From Cytophagales bacterium (GTDB taxonomy: Bacteria; Bacteroidota; Bacteroidia; Cytophagales; VRUD01), in assembly GCA_019456305.1 (NCBI GenBank), contig VRUD01000030.1, positions 1 through 46,162 of the forward strand: a stretch of DNA of 46,162 nt, read 5' to 3'. Both the position numbers and the translations under genes were made by a program. This document shows positions 1-8,644 of this stretch, in pieces. The notes beneath the pieces were generated by a model. The model did not search any database. It worked only from the letters and a program-made list of their open reading frames with translations, and was not told the origin of the DNA. Numbering within the stretch: position 1 is the first letter of the stretch; each line of letters opens with the position of its first letter.

Positions 1-158
1 TAACCATTTGTTGATTAATAACGAAAGAATCTATTTATTACTAATTAATGTTGCAAAACTAAATTGTTGCTACACTACATTGCATAGAGCAAAGGCCAAA
101 GCGTTGAACCCAGCCAGTTGGCGGGGCTCTGCTCTCTACATTTATTTATTTGTCAATC

Positions 159-557
159 ATGAGTGAATTATTAAAACTAATAGAAAAAGAATACCAGGAA
201 ACACGTAAGAACTTACCTGATTTTAAAGCCGGGGATACAATTAATGTCCATTATAAGATCCGTGAGGGCAAAAAGGAAAGGGTGCAGCAATTCCAGGGGA
301 CAGTAATTCAAAGGAAAAATCCGAGTTCTAATGGTGAAACTTTTACTGTCAGGAAAATATCGAATGGTATTGGTGTAGAAAGGATCTTCCCATTTATTTC
401 ACCAAATATTGCTGAAATAAAGGTCATCCGACAAGGTTCTGTAAGACGGGCCAGACTGTATTATTTAAGAAATGTTTCCACTAAAGCTGCCAGGATCAAG
501 GAAAAAATAATCGGAGATTCCAGGAAATCAGGTACTAAGAAACAGAAAAGCGCGTAA
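159..557 (+). CDS. rplS: 50S ribosomal protein L19
   Basis: L19 sits at the interface of the 30S and 50S subunits. The 132-residue protein has the family hallmarks: an N-terminal helix, then [16 protein letters not shown], then [13 protein letters not shown], then the [18 protein letters not shown] segment, and a basic tail rich in K and R. The frame is open from a TTG at 150, but the ATG at 159 ([12 protein letters not shown]) matches the usual L19 start. It stands alone here and is followed by a repeat-filled spacer. The upstream 158 bases contain a short GC-rich repeat (GCCAGTTGGCGGGGC near 111-127) of the kind found throughout the window. Identification is secure. Confidence 0.97.
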   Translation: MSELLKLIEKEYQETRKNLPDFKAGDTINVHYKIREGKKERVQQFQGTVIQRKNPSSNGETFTVRKISNGIGVERIFPFISPNIAEIKVIRQGSVRRARLYYLRNVSTKAARIKEKIIGDSRKSGTKKQKSA

Positions 558-598
558 CGCAGGGCGTTTTCACCACGCTTAAGCTCTTTTTCCCCATC

Positions 599-772
599 AA
601 AAGGTATAGTAGAATACTAATAAAAAATGCTAATATACGAATGTTCCATAAGCTGGCGTAGCCAGAACCAAACAAGTTATTAATCAACAGTCGGCAATCG
701 GCAATCGGCAATCGGCAGTCGGCAGTCGGCAACATTGGCGACTGTGGACTGCCGACTGTGGACTTGTTTCAG
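599..772 (+). repeat. Direct repeat copy 1 flanking dapF
   Basis: This copy begins with the same sequence as the last codons of dapF (AAAGGTATAGTAGAATACTAA), continues through AATGCTAATATACGAATG and a GCTGGCGTAGCCAG hairpin, and ends in a CGGCAGT heptamer hairpin. A near-identical second copy lies at about 1733-1885, so dapF is bracketed by direct repeats. The copies differ mainly in the number of heptamers. Confidence 0.9.
677..771 (+). repeat. CGGCAGT/CGGCAAT heptamer array with inverted arm
   Basis: Tandem 7-bp units of the CGGCAAT/CGGCAGT type are followed by a short spacer and the complementary GACTGTGGACTGCCGACTG, so the transcript can form a long hairpin. Similar arrays occur near 1818, 21272, 28804 and 45550, each downstream of a gene's stop codon on the plus strand. 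Confidence 0.85.
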
Positions 773-847
773 ATTAGCTTCTCTAAAGGGTAAAGTCAGG
801 ATGTCTGAATTTACTCATCTCTAAACCAATCCCTATTTCCCAGATCA

Positions 848-1753
848 ATGAACGTTGAATTTTACAAATACCAGGGTACTGGCAATGATTTTATTATGAT
901 TGATGACAGAAAGAATGATTTTGACCACAATGATCATCAATTAATAAACAAATTGTGTAGCAGGAAATTTGGAATTGGGGCTGATGGGCTTATCCTGATC
1001 CGGGATCACGCTGATCATAACTTTGAAATGGTTTATTTTAATGCAGATGGGTATCAAAGTTCATTGTGCGGTAATGGAGCAAGATGTGCCGTCCATTTTG
1101 CAAATTATTTAAGTATTGTTAATAATAAATGTCGTTTTAAAGCAATTGATGGCGAACATGAAGCTTTTATTGATGATCTCATGCCCGTCAGCCCTAAAGC
1201 AAAAAAGGAAATAGAGGAAATAACGGCAAAAATAAGGCAGGCAGGCCTAATCCGCTTAAAAATGAATGATGTAACACTGATTGAAAAAAACCCTGCCCGC
1301 CCACAAAGCTCTTCCTCAATGCAGGCAGGCGGGAGTGACCATTACTTATTAGACACCGGTTCTCCACAATACGTTTCTTTTGTAGATAATTTAACTGATT
1401 TTGATGTAAAAAATAATGGGAGAAAGATCAGAAACAGTCAACGCTTCAGGAAAGAAGGCATAAACGTAAACTTTGTAGAGAAAATTTCCAATGACACAAT
1501 TTTCGTCCGATCCTATGAAAGAGGAGTAGAAGATGAAACGCTTTCATGCGGTACGGGTGTTACGGCTGCGGCTTTAACATGTACTATAGATGGAAGGAGT
1601 AAGATAGGAAATAGTATGATAGGCACTGTAAAAATCAGAACTTTAGGCGGTGAGTTAAAAGTTACATTTAAAAGCATTAATGAAATGCGTTTTGAAGATA
1701 TTTACCTTATTGGCCCTGTTGAAATGGTCTATAAAGGTATAGTAGAATACTAA
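848..1753 (+). CDS. dapF: Diaminopimelate epimerase
   Basis: DapF interconverts LL- and meso-diaminopimelate in the lysine and peptidoglycan pathway, using two cysteines in the cytosol. Both catalytic contexts are present: SSLCGNGARCAVHF (about residues 74-87) and LSCGTGVTAAALT (about 231-243). The N-terminal YKYQGTGNDFIMID also matches the family. At 301 residues it is longer than the usual 260-275. The excess is around residues 115-165, where NPARPQSSSSMQAGG is encoded by a GC-rich palindrome (CCTGCCCGCC at 1292-1301, GGCAGGCGGG at 1324-1333) inserted in frame. A run GGCAGGCAGGCC near 1237 may belong to the same insertion. The 3' end of the gene is duplicated upstream in a direct repeat. 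Function is certain; the effect of the insert is unknown. Confidence 0.95.
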   Translation: MNVEFYKYQGTGNDFIMIDDRKNDFDHNDHQLINKLCSRKFGIGADGLILIRDHADHNFEMVYFNADGYQSSLCGNGARCAVHFANYLSIVNNKCRFKAIDGEHEAFIDDLMPVSPKAKKEIEEITAKIRQAGLIRLKMNDVTLIEKNPARPQSSSSMQAGGSDHYLLDTGSPQYVSFVDNLTDFDVKNNGRKIRNSQRFRKEGINVNFVEKISNDTIFVRSYERGVEDETLSCGTGVTAAALTCTIDGRSKIGNSMIGTVKIRTLGGELKVTFKSINEMRFEDIYLIGPVEMVYKGIVEY

Positions 1754-1885
1754 TAAAAAATGCTAATATACGAATGTTCCCTAAGCTGGCGTAGCCAGAA
1801 CCAAACAAGTTATTAATCGGCAGTCGACAGTCGGCAGTCAGCAACATTGGCGACTGTGGACTGCCGAGTGTGGACTTGTTTCAGA
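1733..1885 (+). repeat. Direct repeat copy 2 flanking dapF
   Basis: This is the downstream partner of the copy at 599-772. It overlaps the last codons of dapF and then carries the same spacer, GCTGGCGTAGCCAG hairpin and heptamer hairpin. It has fewer CGGCAGT units than copy 1. Confidence 0.9.
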
Positions 1886-1965
1886 ATGTATAAAAATATT
1901 CTGCCAAAATATGTCAGAAGTAAAAATATTAGTATAAATTAGTATATCAGCATTATTTTATTAGT

Positions 1966-3441
1966 ATGCCTTTCACCAATGCTTTAAATTTCATCAAATC
2001 CTCCCTCTGGCCTCTTCTCGTTGTCTTCTTCAGAATACTGAGCAGTTTAGCAGTGAATAAGCTTTTTGCCGTTTTCTATGGGCCGGCAGGAATTACACTA
2101 CTCGCACATTTTCAGAATTTATTAAGTATTATCACTACTATTCCAGGAGATGGCATCAATCGTGGCATGATAAAATACACGGCAGCCTGCCTGCCAAACA
2201 ACCGGCAAGGGAAAGGCAGGCAGGCAGGGACTCATGCCTCTTCCCACAAAAAAAATAACCAGGAGTTGTACCCCGCCAAAGGCGGGGCAGGTAAGAACTA
2301 TTTTGTTGCGGGTTTCTGGTTAAATATGATCGTTTTCGTTATTACAATGCTTGTGCTGGTTCTTGCAAAGCAACAATACTTTGTATTATTTCTAATAGAT
2401 TATAGCTTTCCGGATAAGTTTATCTGGTTTACTGTATTTATAATAGCCTCACTATTCCTAACCATCAATCTCTTTTTACTATCAGTAATTCTTTCAAAAC
2501 AATTATTACGTACTGTTGCATTGATCACCATTGCAGGAAGTGTTTTTACTATTGTTTTTTCAGGTATTGGTGTCTTGCATTTCACGATTACCAAAGCTTT
2601 ACTCGTATTTCTGCTGGGACAATCATGTGCTTTTTTGTTTTCAATAATTTATGTAACAAAGAAAAAGTTTATACTTGTCATTTCGACCGCAGGGAGAAAT
2701 CTTCCGATTGGAAGTTGCTGCTTGCAAATCAGGATATTCCTCGCTGCCCTTCGGAATGGCAGATACTCTAGCGGGGGAGGATGGAGGGTTTATAAAGATT
2801 TAGGCAAATTCATTCTAATGGCGCTCAGTGTAGTGTTGTTTGATAAAATGGTTGATTTTTTTGTCAGGATGTATATCATCAATCAGTATGATCTTTACCA
2901 AACAGGGTTATGGCAAACGGTTGTCAAAGTATCTGACAGCTATACAATGGTTTTTACAGCCATTTTAGGAATGGTTTATTATCCGAAGATATCTGCACTG
3001 ATCAATAATGACCCAGGGAATGAGCACCCTTCGGGGGGATTTAGGGGGGCTCCAACTAATCTACAAAAATATGTTAGCAATGTTTTTTACTTGCTGGCGC
3101 CATCTATTGCAATAGCGCTTGGGTTTGTGTTTTTATTCAAACAAGGTATTATCCTCCTCCTTTTTGATACACAATTTTTAGGATCCGCGTTTTTGATGAA
3201 ATACCAGATACTGGGAGATTTCTTTAAAATGTCGTCATGGATACTTGCTTACCTGATACTTGCTCAGGCCCGGGTAGGTTTGTTTATAGCCACCCAGGCA
3301 ATTTCAGCAATCATATATGTGGTATCATTATATTTATTAACTCCTGTTTTTGGATTAGAAGGGTTGACAATCTCGCATTTGATTCGTTTTGTGTTATATT
3401 TCATCTTTAATATTATTTATTTCAGGAAAATATTTCATTAA
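1966..3441 (+). CDS. O-antigen/polysaccharide flippase (Wzx-like, MATE/MOP superfamily)
   Basis: An inner-membrane protein with about 10-12 hydrophobic segments, likely moving lipid-linked oligosaccharide across the membrane. The N-terminal segment LAVNKLFAVFYGPAGITLLAHFQ and the spacing of helices resemble Bacteroidota O-antigen translocases. The adjacent family 2 glycosyltransferase fits a surface-polysaccharide role. At 491 residues it is longer than the usual 420 or so because at least four repeat-derived segments interrupt it in frame: around 2185-2226 (GC-rich arms), 2271-2287 (CCCCGCCAAAGGCGGGG), 2676-2765 (a TGTCATTTCGACC-type element) and 3018-3053. They fall in predicted loops between membrane helices. 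The start at 1966 follows a run of ATTAGTAT repeats. Substrate cannot be told from sequence. Confidence 0.8.
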   Translation: MPFTNALNFIKSSLWPLLVVFFRILSSLAVNKLFAVFYGPAGITLLAHFQNLLSIITTIPGDGINRGMIKYTAACLPNNRQGKGRQAGTHASSHKKNNQELYPAKGGAGKNYFVAGFWLNMIVFVITMLVLVLAKQQYFVLFLIDYSFPDKFIWFTVFIIASLFLTINLFLLSVILSKQLLRTVALITIAGSVFTIVFSGIGVLHFTITKALLVFLLGQSCAFLFSIIYVTKKKFILVISTAGRNLPIGSCCLQIRIFLAALRNGRYSSGGGWRVYKDLGKFILMALSVVLFDKMVDFFVRMYIINQYDLYQTGLWQTVVKVSDSYTMVFTAILGMVYYPKISALINNDPGNEHPSGGFRGAPTNLQKYVSNVFYLLAPSIAIALGFVFLFKQGIILLLFDTQFLGSAFLMKYQILGDFFKMSSWILAYLILAQARVGLFIATQAISAIIYVVSLYLLTPVFGLEGLTISHLIRFVLYFIFNIIYFRKIFH

Positions 3442-3477
3442 TGGAAGATGGATATTTATTCTTGATTTTGAAACCAC

Positions 3478-3556
3478 GAAACCACTAATTACACGAATTA
3501 CACTAATTAAGAATTATACTAATTAAATTAGTGAAATTCGTGTAATTAGTGGTTTC
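3478..3556 (+). repeat. Long intergenic palindrome
   Basis: Two 22-bp arms (GAAACCACTAATTACACG... and its reverse complement ending CTAATTAGTGGTTTC) are perfectly complementary, and the stem is extended by CACTAATT/AATTAGTG. It lies between the flippase and the glycosyltransferase. It may act as a transcriptional or RNA-stability hairpin, but it is more likely one of the genome's repeat elements. Confidence 0.85.
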
Positions 3557-3588
3557 GGATTTCGAGTTTCGAGTTTAGAATTTTACAT

Positions 3589-4635
3589 ATGTCCCCTCTT
3601 GTCTCAATCATATGCCTTTGCCATAATCATGGTCGCTTTATTCGCGAAGCATTGAATTCGGTTATTAACCAGACTTACAATAATATTGAGATAATAATAG
3701 TTGATGATGCAAGCAGCGATAATAGTACATCTATAATCAATGAATATGTAAAGATACATCCTGAATTTAAATTTTTAGCGCTCAAAAAAAATGCAGGCAA
3801 CTGCACAGCTTTTAATAAGGGGCTTTCTTTAGCCAAAGGTGAATTTGTGATTGACTTTGCAACTGATGACGTTTTAACAAAGGAAAGGGTGGGATTACAG
3901 GTTGAAATATTTAAAAAACTGGATAAGTTTTATGGTGTAGTATTTACCAATGCGATTTATATTAATGAACATTCGGAATTTTTGGGTTATCACTATAAAA
4001 TGTCTAAAACATCCAACATCCAACCCCGGATGGATAAAAAAGAAATCGAACGAGGTAAATATCAAACACCTGCCCGCCAAAGGCCTATGGCAGGCGGGTC
4101 AAATATCCGGCAACCAGTACCTAGTGGAAACGTTTATAAAGAAATACTTGAACGATATTTCATTTGTCCGCCTACGATGATGATCCGTAAGCGGGTTTTG
4201 GATGAACTGGAAGGCTATGATGAGCAGCTTGCTTATGAAGACTTTGATTTTTGGGTGCGCTCTGCAAGGAATTACAAATATTACTATTTAGATAAAGCGT
4301 TAACTTACAGGAGAATCGTCAGCGATTCTCATTCCGTAAAATTCAATAAAGCCGGAAACGACCGGATGATAAGGAGTACTTATTTAGTATGTAAAAAAGC
4401 GTTTGAATTAAACAGGAATGAGATAGAAAATAAAACATTGGCAAAACGCGTTAAATATGAAATGAGGCTGGCTTTTTTTACTGAAAATTTTGATATTACA
4501 CAGGATTTTGCGATATTGCTAAAAAAATTAAACTACCTTGATTGGTTTCACAGGATAATTGATTTGCTTTCAAAAATTAAAATAAGAGTATCTTATCTGT
4601 ATAAATGGTATTATAGATTAAGATATGGAAAATAA
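3589..4635 (+). CDS. Glycosyltransferase family 2
   Basis: A GT-A fold inverting transferase that adds a sugar from a nucleotide donor at the cytoplasmic face of the membrane. Visible motifs are VSIICLCHNHGRFIREAL (residues 4-21), the VDDASSDNS donor-binding motif (about 38-46), FATDDVLTKERVG in place of the DxD (about 89-101), and YEDFDFWVRS with the ED acid pair (about 216-225). The C-terminal 100 residues are basic and helical with no membrane span. An in-frame insert (TPARQRPMAGGSNIRQP) comes from a palindrome with arms at 4069-4078 and 4089-4098. The start ATG at 3589 comes just after repeat DNA. It probably works with the upstream flippase in exopolysaccharide or O-antigen synthesis. 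Confidence 0.88.
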   Translation: MSPLVSIICLCHNHGRFIREALNSVINQTYNNIEIIIVDDASSDNSTSIINEYVKIHPEFKFLALKKNAGNCTAFNKGLSLAKGEFVIDFATDDVLTKERVGLQVEIFKKLDKFYGVVFTNAIYINEHSEFLGYHYKMSKTSNIQPRMDKKEIERGKYQTPARQRPMAGGSNIRQPVPSGNVYKEILERYFICPPTMMIRKRVLDELEGYDEQLAYEDFDFWVRSARNYKYYYLDKALTYRRIVSDSHSVKFNKAGNDRMIRSTYLVCKKAFELNRNEIENKTLAKRVKYEMRLAFFTENFDITQDFAILLKKLNYLDWFHRIIDLLSKIKIRVSYLYKWYYRLRYGK

Positions 4636-4682
4636 TTTATTGGTGAGCAGTGCGTTGTTAATGAAAAATAAGTTATTTACAG

Positions 4683-5249
4683 ATGGAAATTAATAAGATC
4701 ATAACGATACTATTTTTATCCTTTTTCATTTCTGTAGCAACAGTGTATGGGCAGGATATGCCTGATACTGATGAACAAACATACCGGGATGAAAAAGCAC
4801 CTTTTAAAGAGCGGCTATATATTGGCGGGAATTTGGGGTTGCAGTTTGGTACAATTACTTTTATTGATCTTTCTCCTGTAATTGGATATAAATTTACAGA
4901 GCGTTTTTCAGCCGGGCCTGGATTGATCTATCAGTATTTCAACTTCAGAGGAGTTGGTTTTAGTAATTATGGTGGAAAGATCTTTTCCCGTTACCTTATT
5001 AGTGAAAACCTGTTTGCACATTCTGAATATGAATATCTAAATATTGAATTATTAACGGTTGATCGCACAGGAAAAATTGTAGACAGGAGAAGGACAGACG
5101 TCAAAAGCTTTTTTATAGGCGGAGGCTATATTCAACGGATAGGTAACAGAGCTTTTATATCAATCATGTTACTATACAATCTTATCGATAATCCCTATAG
5201 TCCTTATACCAACCCAATAATCCGGATCGGGATAAGTGCAGGGATCTAA
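4683..5249 (+). CDS. Small outer-membrane beta-barrel protein
   Basis: A 188-residue secreted protein. Residues 1-24 form a signal peptide (hydrophobic ILFLSFFISVATVYG, cleavage near GQD). The mature part has alternating beta strands with aromatic ends (RLYIGGNLGLQFGTITFIDLS, FSAGPGLIYQYFNF, NPIIRIGISAGI), typical of small eight-strand barrels common in Bacteroidota. It follows the glycosyltransferase by 47 bases and may be co-transcribed. No specific function can be assigned. Confidence 0.7.
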   Translation: MEINKIITILFLSFFISVATVYGQDMPDTDEQTYRDEKAPFKERLYIGGNLGLQFGTITFIDLSPVIGYKFTERFSAGPGLIYQYFNFRGVGFSNYGGKIFSRYLISENLFAHSEYEYLNIELLTVDRTGKIVDRRRTDVKSFFIGGGYIQRIGNRAFISIMLLYNLIDNPYSPYTNPIIRIGISAGI

Positions 5250-5287
5250 ATATTTACGAATGACGAATGACGAAGTACGAATTATGT

Positions 5288-5589
5288 AATAGGTATATGC
5301 GTTTAGGTCGCACAAGATTTATACTTTTGAATATGTATGAGTGACTAACCACGCCATTTATGGCGTGGACATTAAAGAATAAAACTGACAGGGCTTTAGC
5401 CCAATTATGCTAAAAACGGGCTAAAGCCCAGGGTTTGTATAGTTTGATTATCTCCGCCATAAATGGCGGAGTTAGTCAGCCATAAATAGACACAATCTTC
5501 AATTTGTTTATAAAAAGGATGGTAGAGAATGAGTAAAAGCCAACAAAATCAATATCAACTGATGTGATACCTAAACGCATATACCTATT
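5288..5589. mobile_element. MITE-like element with 21-bp terminal inverted repeats
   Basis: Perfect 21-bp terminal inverted repeats lie at 5288-5308 (beginning AATAGGTATATGCG) and 5569-5589 (beginning ACCTAAACGCATATACC). Inside is a second inverted pair (TGACTAAC plus CGCCATTTATGGCG near 5342-5366, complement near 5455-5478) and a GGGCTTTAGCCC/GGGCTAAAGCCC hairpin around 5392-5430. There is no ORF of note. It is flanked on both sides by CGAATGACGAA-type heptamers. This fills the gap between the barrel gene and waaA and could be a non-autonomous transposable element. Confidence 0.75.
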
Positions 5590-5596
5590 ATGTAAT

Positions 5597-7135
5597 TCAT
5601 CCCCTCGTCATTCGTACTTCGTCATTCGTAATTTGAAAGATCTTTTCGGCTGCTCCGGTATTTTTCAGAACGTAATTGCGTGCAATAGATGCCTTATTAG
5701 CTCTGAGCTCATCGTTTTCGTAGTTGGCCTTAAACTGCTTTTCAAACTCCTTTGTATTTTTTATTGAAAATGCTGCTCCTGACGCAACCAGGTCAACAGC
5801 TTCATGAAATTTTTTATAATTGGGACCAAAAAATATGGGCATCCCGAAAGTGGCTGCCTCCAGGATATTGTGCAGACCTAACCCAAAAGCGCCCCCTATG
5901 TAGGCAAAATCGGCATATTGATAAAGCGAAGATAACATACCAATATTGTCTATTATCAATACTTTATATTTTGCTGCATTTTGTTTGTTTAACATTGAAT
6001 AGCGTATGCAATCAGCTGTTTCTTTCCTAAAATGTTTTTTTTGAGTTTTTTCCTGAACTTTTAATATTTGTTTACGTATATTTGCGGTGAAGTCTTTTGT
6101 GGTTTCCACACTTGGGGAATTGAACCCCTCTGTTGGCTGGAGCCACTTTAGGCTTCTTTTTTTGTTATTGAATCCTTTATTAATTTTATGTAGAATATCT
6201 TCTTCACTCACTTTATGGAATAAACGAGACTGTAGTTTTTCTATCTCATTTTCACCTATCTCATGCGGAGCAATTACAATTTTAAGTTGTTTGTTAAAAT
6301 TATTAATAAAAGGAATCAGTATTTTCATATCCTCAGGCCAACTACTTCCAATAATAAGCAGCTTTTCACCAGCTTTAAATTGCTCAACTATGGGTATCTC
6401 TTTTTTATTATCGCAAATCGTTTTCACCCTGTCAAACCGGGTATCACCTGCTATGGTTAGGTTATTTATTCCAATATTTTTTAACAGATCATAAGAAATT
6501 TGGTCTTGCACAAAAATGTACTGAAAAAAGGAGAGCATTTTCCTGTAAAATCCGCCATGAGGCTTAAAAAATAATTGATTGGTTCTGAATATTGCGGAAA
6601 ATAAAATGACCGGAATATTGTTTTTCTTTAAAGTATTGAGGTAGTGATACCAGAATTCATATTTAACAAAGAATACAATTTTGGGCTGAACTATTTCTAC
6701 GAATCTCTCTGCATTTTTTTTGCTGTCTATGGGTAAATAGAAAACAAAATCTGCCAATTCATAGTCTTTCCTGACTTCATATCCGGAAGGGGAAAAAAAA
6801 GTTAGTAAAATTTTCCATTTCCCATCTTCCCACCCTTTCGGGTGGTCACCCGTTAGGGGTGACATTTTCCATTTTTCAATAACTGGCCTTGCCTGCTCAA
6901 ACTCTCCCAGGGACGCGCAATGAAACCAGGCTATTGGGGAATTATTATCTTTCAATGTCAGCTTGATCTGATCAAAAATCCCTTTCCTTCCTATAATCCA
7001 TTTTTTTGCTTTGGGATTGAAAGATGAAGCTATTATGATTGCTAAATGATAAAGCCTGATACTAATATTATAGAAAAATAGTGACAATTGAGAGATGAAG
7101 CGTAAGCTTTTTTTACTAACATAAAGATGACTCAT
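5597..7135 (-). CDS. waaA: 3-deoxy-D-manno-octulosonic acid (Kdo) transferase
   Basis: WaaA attaches Kdo to lipid A at the inner membrane. The N-terminal half contains the membrane anchor (residues 15-38) and the WFHCASLGEFEQARPVIE motif; the C-terminal half contains YIGGAFGLGLHNILEAATFGMPIFFGP, the glycosyltransferase signature. At 512 residues it exceeds the usual 400-430. One insert is MSPLTGDHPKGWEDG, encoded by two adjacent hairpins (CACCCTTTCGGGTG at 6831 and GTCACCC...GGGGTGAC at 6845-6862). A second long excess lies around residues 325-395. The last residues (NDEVRMTRG) are encoded by the AATGACGAA heptamer repeat next to the inverted-repeat element, so the C-terminus has been replaced or extended by repeat DNA. 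Confidence 0.92.
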   Translation of the reverse strand: MSHLYVSKKSLRFISQLSLFFYNISIRLYHLAIIIASSFNPKAKKWIIGRKGIFDQIKLTLKDNNSPIAWFHCASLGEFEQARPVIEKWKMSPLTGDHPKGWEDGKWKILLTFFSPSGYEVRKDYELADFVFYLPIDSKKNAERFVEIVQPKIVFFVKYEFWYHYLNTLKKNNIPVILFSAIFRTNQLFFKPHGGFYRKMLSFFQYIFVQDQISYDLLKNIGINNLTIAGDTRFDRVKTICDNKKEIPIVEQFKAGEKLLIIGSSWPEDMKILIPFINNFNKQLKIVIAPHEIGENEIEKLQSRLFHKVSEEDILHKINKGFNNKKRSLKWLQPTEGFNSPSVETTKDFTANIRKQILKVQEKTQKKHFRKETADCIRYSMLNKQNAAKYKVLIIDNIGMLSSLYQYADFAYIGGAFGLGLHNILEAATFGMPIFFGPNYKKFHEAVDLVASGAAFSIKNTKEFEKQFKANYENDELRANKASIARNYVLKNTGAAEKIFQITNDEVRMTRG

Positions 7136-7168
7136 TAGCGTATGGTTTTATACATACGCTTACTATGA

Positions 7169-7199
7169 CAAAACCCTCTAAACAATTCAGAGGGTTTTG
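7169..7199 (-). terminator. Hairpin between aquaporin and waaA
   Basis: The arms CAAAACCCTCT (7169-7179) and AGAGGGTTTTG (7189-7199) form an 11-bp perfect stem just after the aquaporin stop on the minus strand. The T-run is short, so termination is only probable. Confidence 0.6.
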
Positions 7200-7240
7200 C
7201 AGCCAAAGATTATTTTAATTTATTTTCCCGTAGTGATTAA

Positions 7241-7864
7241 TCACCCTGTTTCATCAAGGTTCAGGATATTATAAGCCAAACCAGCTAATGCTCCACCAGC
7301 AAGCGGGCCCAACAGGTAAATCCAAAGATCCCCTATTGAATCACCACCGGTAAATGTATCTATCAAAATTGGGCCAATACCAACAGCAGGATTAAAAGCG
7401 CCTCCTGAAATTGGACCGCCCGCAAAAGCAGCTGCCAATATAGTAAACCCGATGGCAAGCCCGTAATAGGAATTTCCTTCGGTTTTTTTTGAGGTGGCAA
7501 CATTAAGAACAACCATACAAAGAGCAAAAGTGAAGGCTCCTTCAATAGCTAAAGGCTTTAAAACATTGAATCCTTCTTTTGGAGCCGGGAAAAAAGTATC
7601 TTTATACAATAAATAGAAAAATAATGCCGCTAATAAAGCTCCAATGATCTGGAAGATCATATACATCAAGGCATCTTTGCCTCCGATCTTTTTCCTGATC
7701 AAAACCGCAAGGGTTACGGCAGGATTATAATGTGCACCTGATAAATGCCAGCCCATATAGACCATGACCATTAAGATGGCACCAATGGCTATAGGATTAC
7801 CTGTCAATCCTATTACGAGCACTAAGAAAAAGGTGCCGGTTAATTCTACTAAATAATTTCTCAT
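7241..7864 (-). CDS. Aquaporin (MIP family water/glycerol channel)
   Basis: A 207-residue inner-membrane channel with six hydrophobic helices. The two signature NPA boxes are present: HYNPAVTLAVL (about residues 46-56) and GGAFNPAVGIG (about 153-163), which form the pore half-helices. The first NPA is preceded by HLSGAH, the second by GGPISGGAFNPA; the constriction arginine usual after the second box is replaced (NPAVGIG), so selectivity is uncertain. It is slightly shorter than the usual 230. A Bacteroidota -7 element TAGCTTTG lies just upstream (minus strand, 7888-7895). It is a single-gene unit divergent from the peroxiredoxin gene. Confidence 0.9.
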   Translation of the reverse strand: MRNYLVELTGTFFLVLVIGLTGNPIAIGAILMVMVYMGWHLSGAHYNPAVTLAVLIRKKIGGKDALMYMIFQIIGALLAALFFYLLYKDTFFPAPKEGFNVLKPLAIEGAFTFALCMVVLNVATSKKTEGNSYYGLAIGFTILAAAFAGGPISGGAFNPAVGIGPILIDTFTGGDSIGDLWIYLLGPLAGGALAGLAYNILNLDETG

Positions 7865-7887
7865 AATAATAATATTTTAGTTTGGTA

Positions 7888-7895
7888 CAAAGCTA
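7888..7895 (-). promoter_or_regulatory. Bacteroidota -7 promoter element for aquaporin
   Basis: The minus strand reads TAGCTTTG, matching the TAnnTTTG consensus, about 24 bases upstream of the aquaporin ATG. No clear TTTG -33 element was seen. Confidence 0.5.
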
Positions 7896-7935
7896 TGATT
7901 TTTTTAAATAATTATTTATTTGATAAGATTTTTTT

Positions 7936-7943
7936 TACATTTG
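7936..7943 (+). promoter_or_regulatory. Bacteroidota -7 promoter element for peroxiredoxin
   Basis: TACATTTG matches TAnnTTTG, 40 bases before the peroxiredoxin ATG. An upstream TTTG at 7919 is closer than the usual -33 spacing, so only the -7 element is claimed. Confidence 0.55.
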
Positions 7944-7983
7944 CCTTCTAAAATATGACTATAAAATTAAAAACCAATTAATT

Positions 7984-8469
7984 ATGAATGTTGAAAAAGG
8001 ACAACAAGCGCCTTCGTTTACGCTGCGTGATACAGAGAAAAACGAAGTTTCATTAGATGATTTCAAAGGAAAAAATGTGGTATTATTGTTTTTCCCTCTG
8101 GCATTTACCGGGGTTTGCACAAAAGAATTATGTGCAACCAGGGATGACCTTGCATTTTACGATGATCTTAATGCCCAGGTTTTAGCCGTTTCGGTTGATT
8201 CCTTGTTTTCCCTTGGCAAGTTTAAGGAAGAGCAAAATCTCAATTTCCCGTTATTATCAGATTTTAATAAGGAAACGGCCCGATCCTATGGAGCGCTTTA
8301 TGAAGAATTTGGACTGGGGATGAAAGGCGTTGCTAAAAGATCAGCTTTTGTGATCGATGCAAACCAGGTGATCAGGTATGCGGAAGTATTGGAATCGGTA
8401 GATGATCTGCCAAATTTTGATGCTATTAAAGAAACGCTCTCTTCTTTACAAAAGGAACGTGTAGCTTAA
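7984..8469 (+). CDS. Peroxiredoxin (AhpC/TSA family, AhpE-like)
   Basis: A cytosolic thiol peroxidase that reduces peroxides. The 161-residue thioredoxin-fold protein has the peroxidatic site PLAFTGVCTKELCATRDD (about residues 38-55), with the TxxC motif and a second cysteine five residues on. VLAVSVDSLFSLGKFKEE and the NFPLLSDFNKETARSYG segment also match the family. The conserved arginine is in KRSAFVIDANQVIRY. It is monocistronic, with its own promoter-like element and a strong terminator hairpin. Confidence 0.92.
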   Translation: MNVEKGQQAPSFTLRDTEKNEVSLDDFKGKNVVLLFFPLAFTGVCTKELCATRDDLAFYDDLNAQVLAVSVDSLFSLGKFKEEQNLNFPLLSDFNKETARSYGALYEEFGLGMKGVAKRSAFVIDANQVIRYAEVLESVDDLPNFDAIKETLSSLQKERVA

Positions 8470-8496
8470 TTTTAGCTGTAAACGATAATTACAGGG

Positions 8497-8530
8497 TTAC
8501 TAGCCCTCCGAGGGTTAGTAATCCTTTTTT
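8497..8530 (+). terminator. Rho-independent terminator after peroxiredoxin
   Basis: The sequence TTACTAgCCCTC pairs with GAGGGtTAGTAA across a very small loop (8497-8521) and is followed by TCCTTTTTT. Confidence 0.85.
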
Positions 8531-8574
8531 AAAAACAAAAAAACTAAAAATATTTTTCTTTTTAAAAAAAGTGA

Positions 8575-8582
8575 TACATTTG
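8575..8582 (+). promoter_or_regulatory. Bacteroidota -7 promoter element
   Basis: TACATTTG (TAnnTTTG) lies 63 bases before the start of the beta-barrel gene at 8645, preceded by a long A-rich tract. Confidence 0.55.
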
Positions 8583-8644
8583 CCCCCGATAATGATTTGT
8601 ACAAAACAGATCAACAAATATTAACCAATTAAATTTTTACAACT

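Noticed and set aside
5564-6494. Plus-strand ORFs opposite waaA
   Set aside because: Shadow frames of a clear WaaA coding region with no domain of their own.
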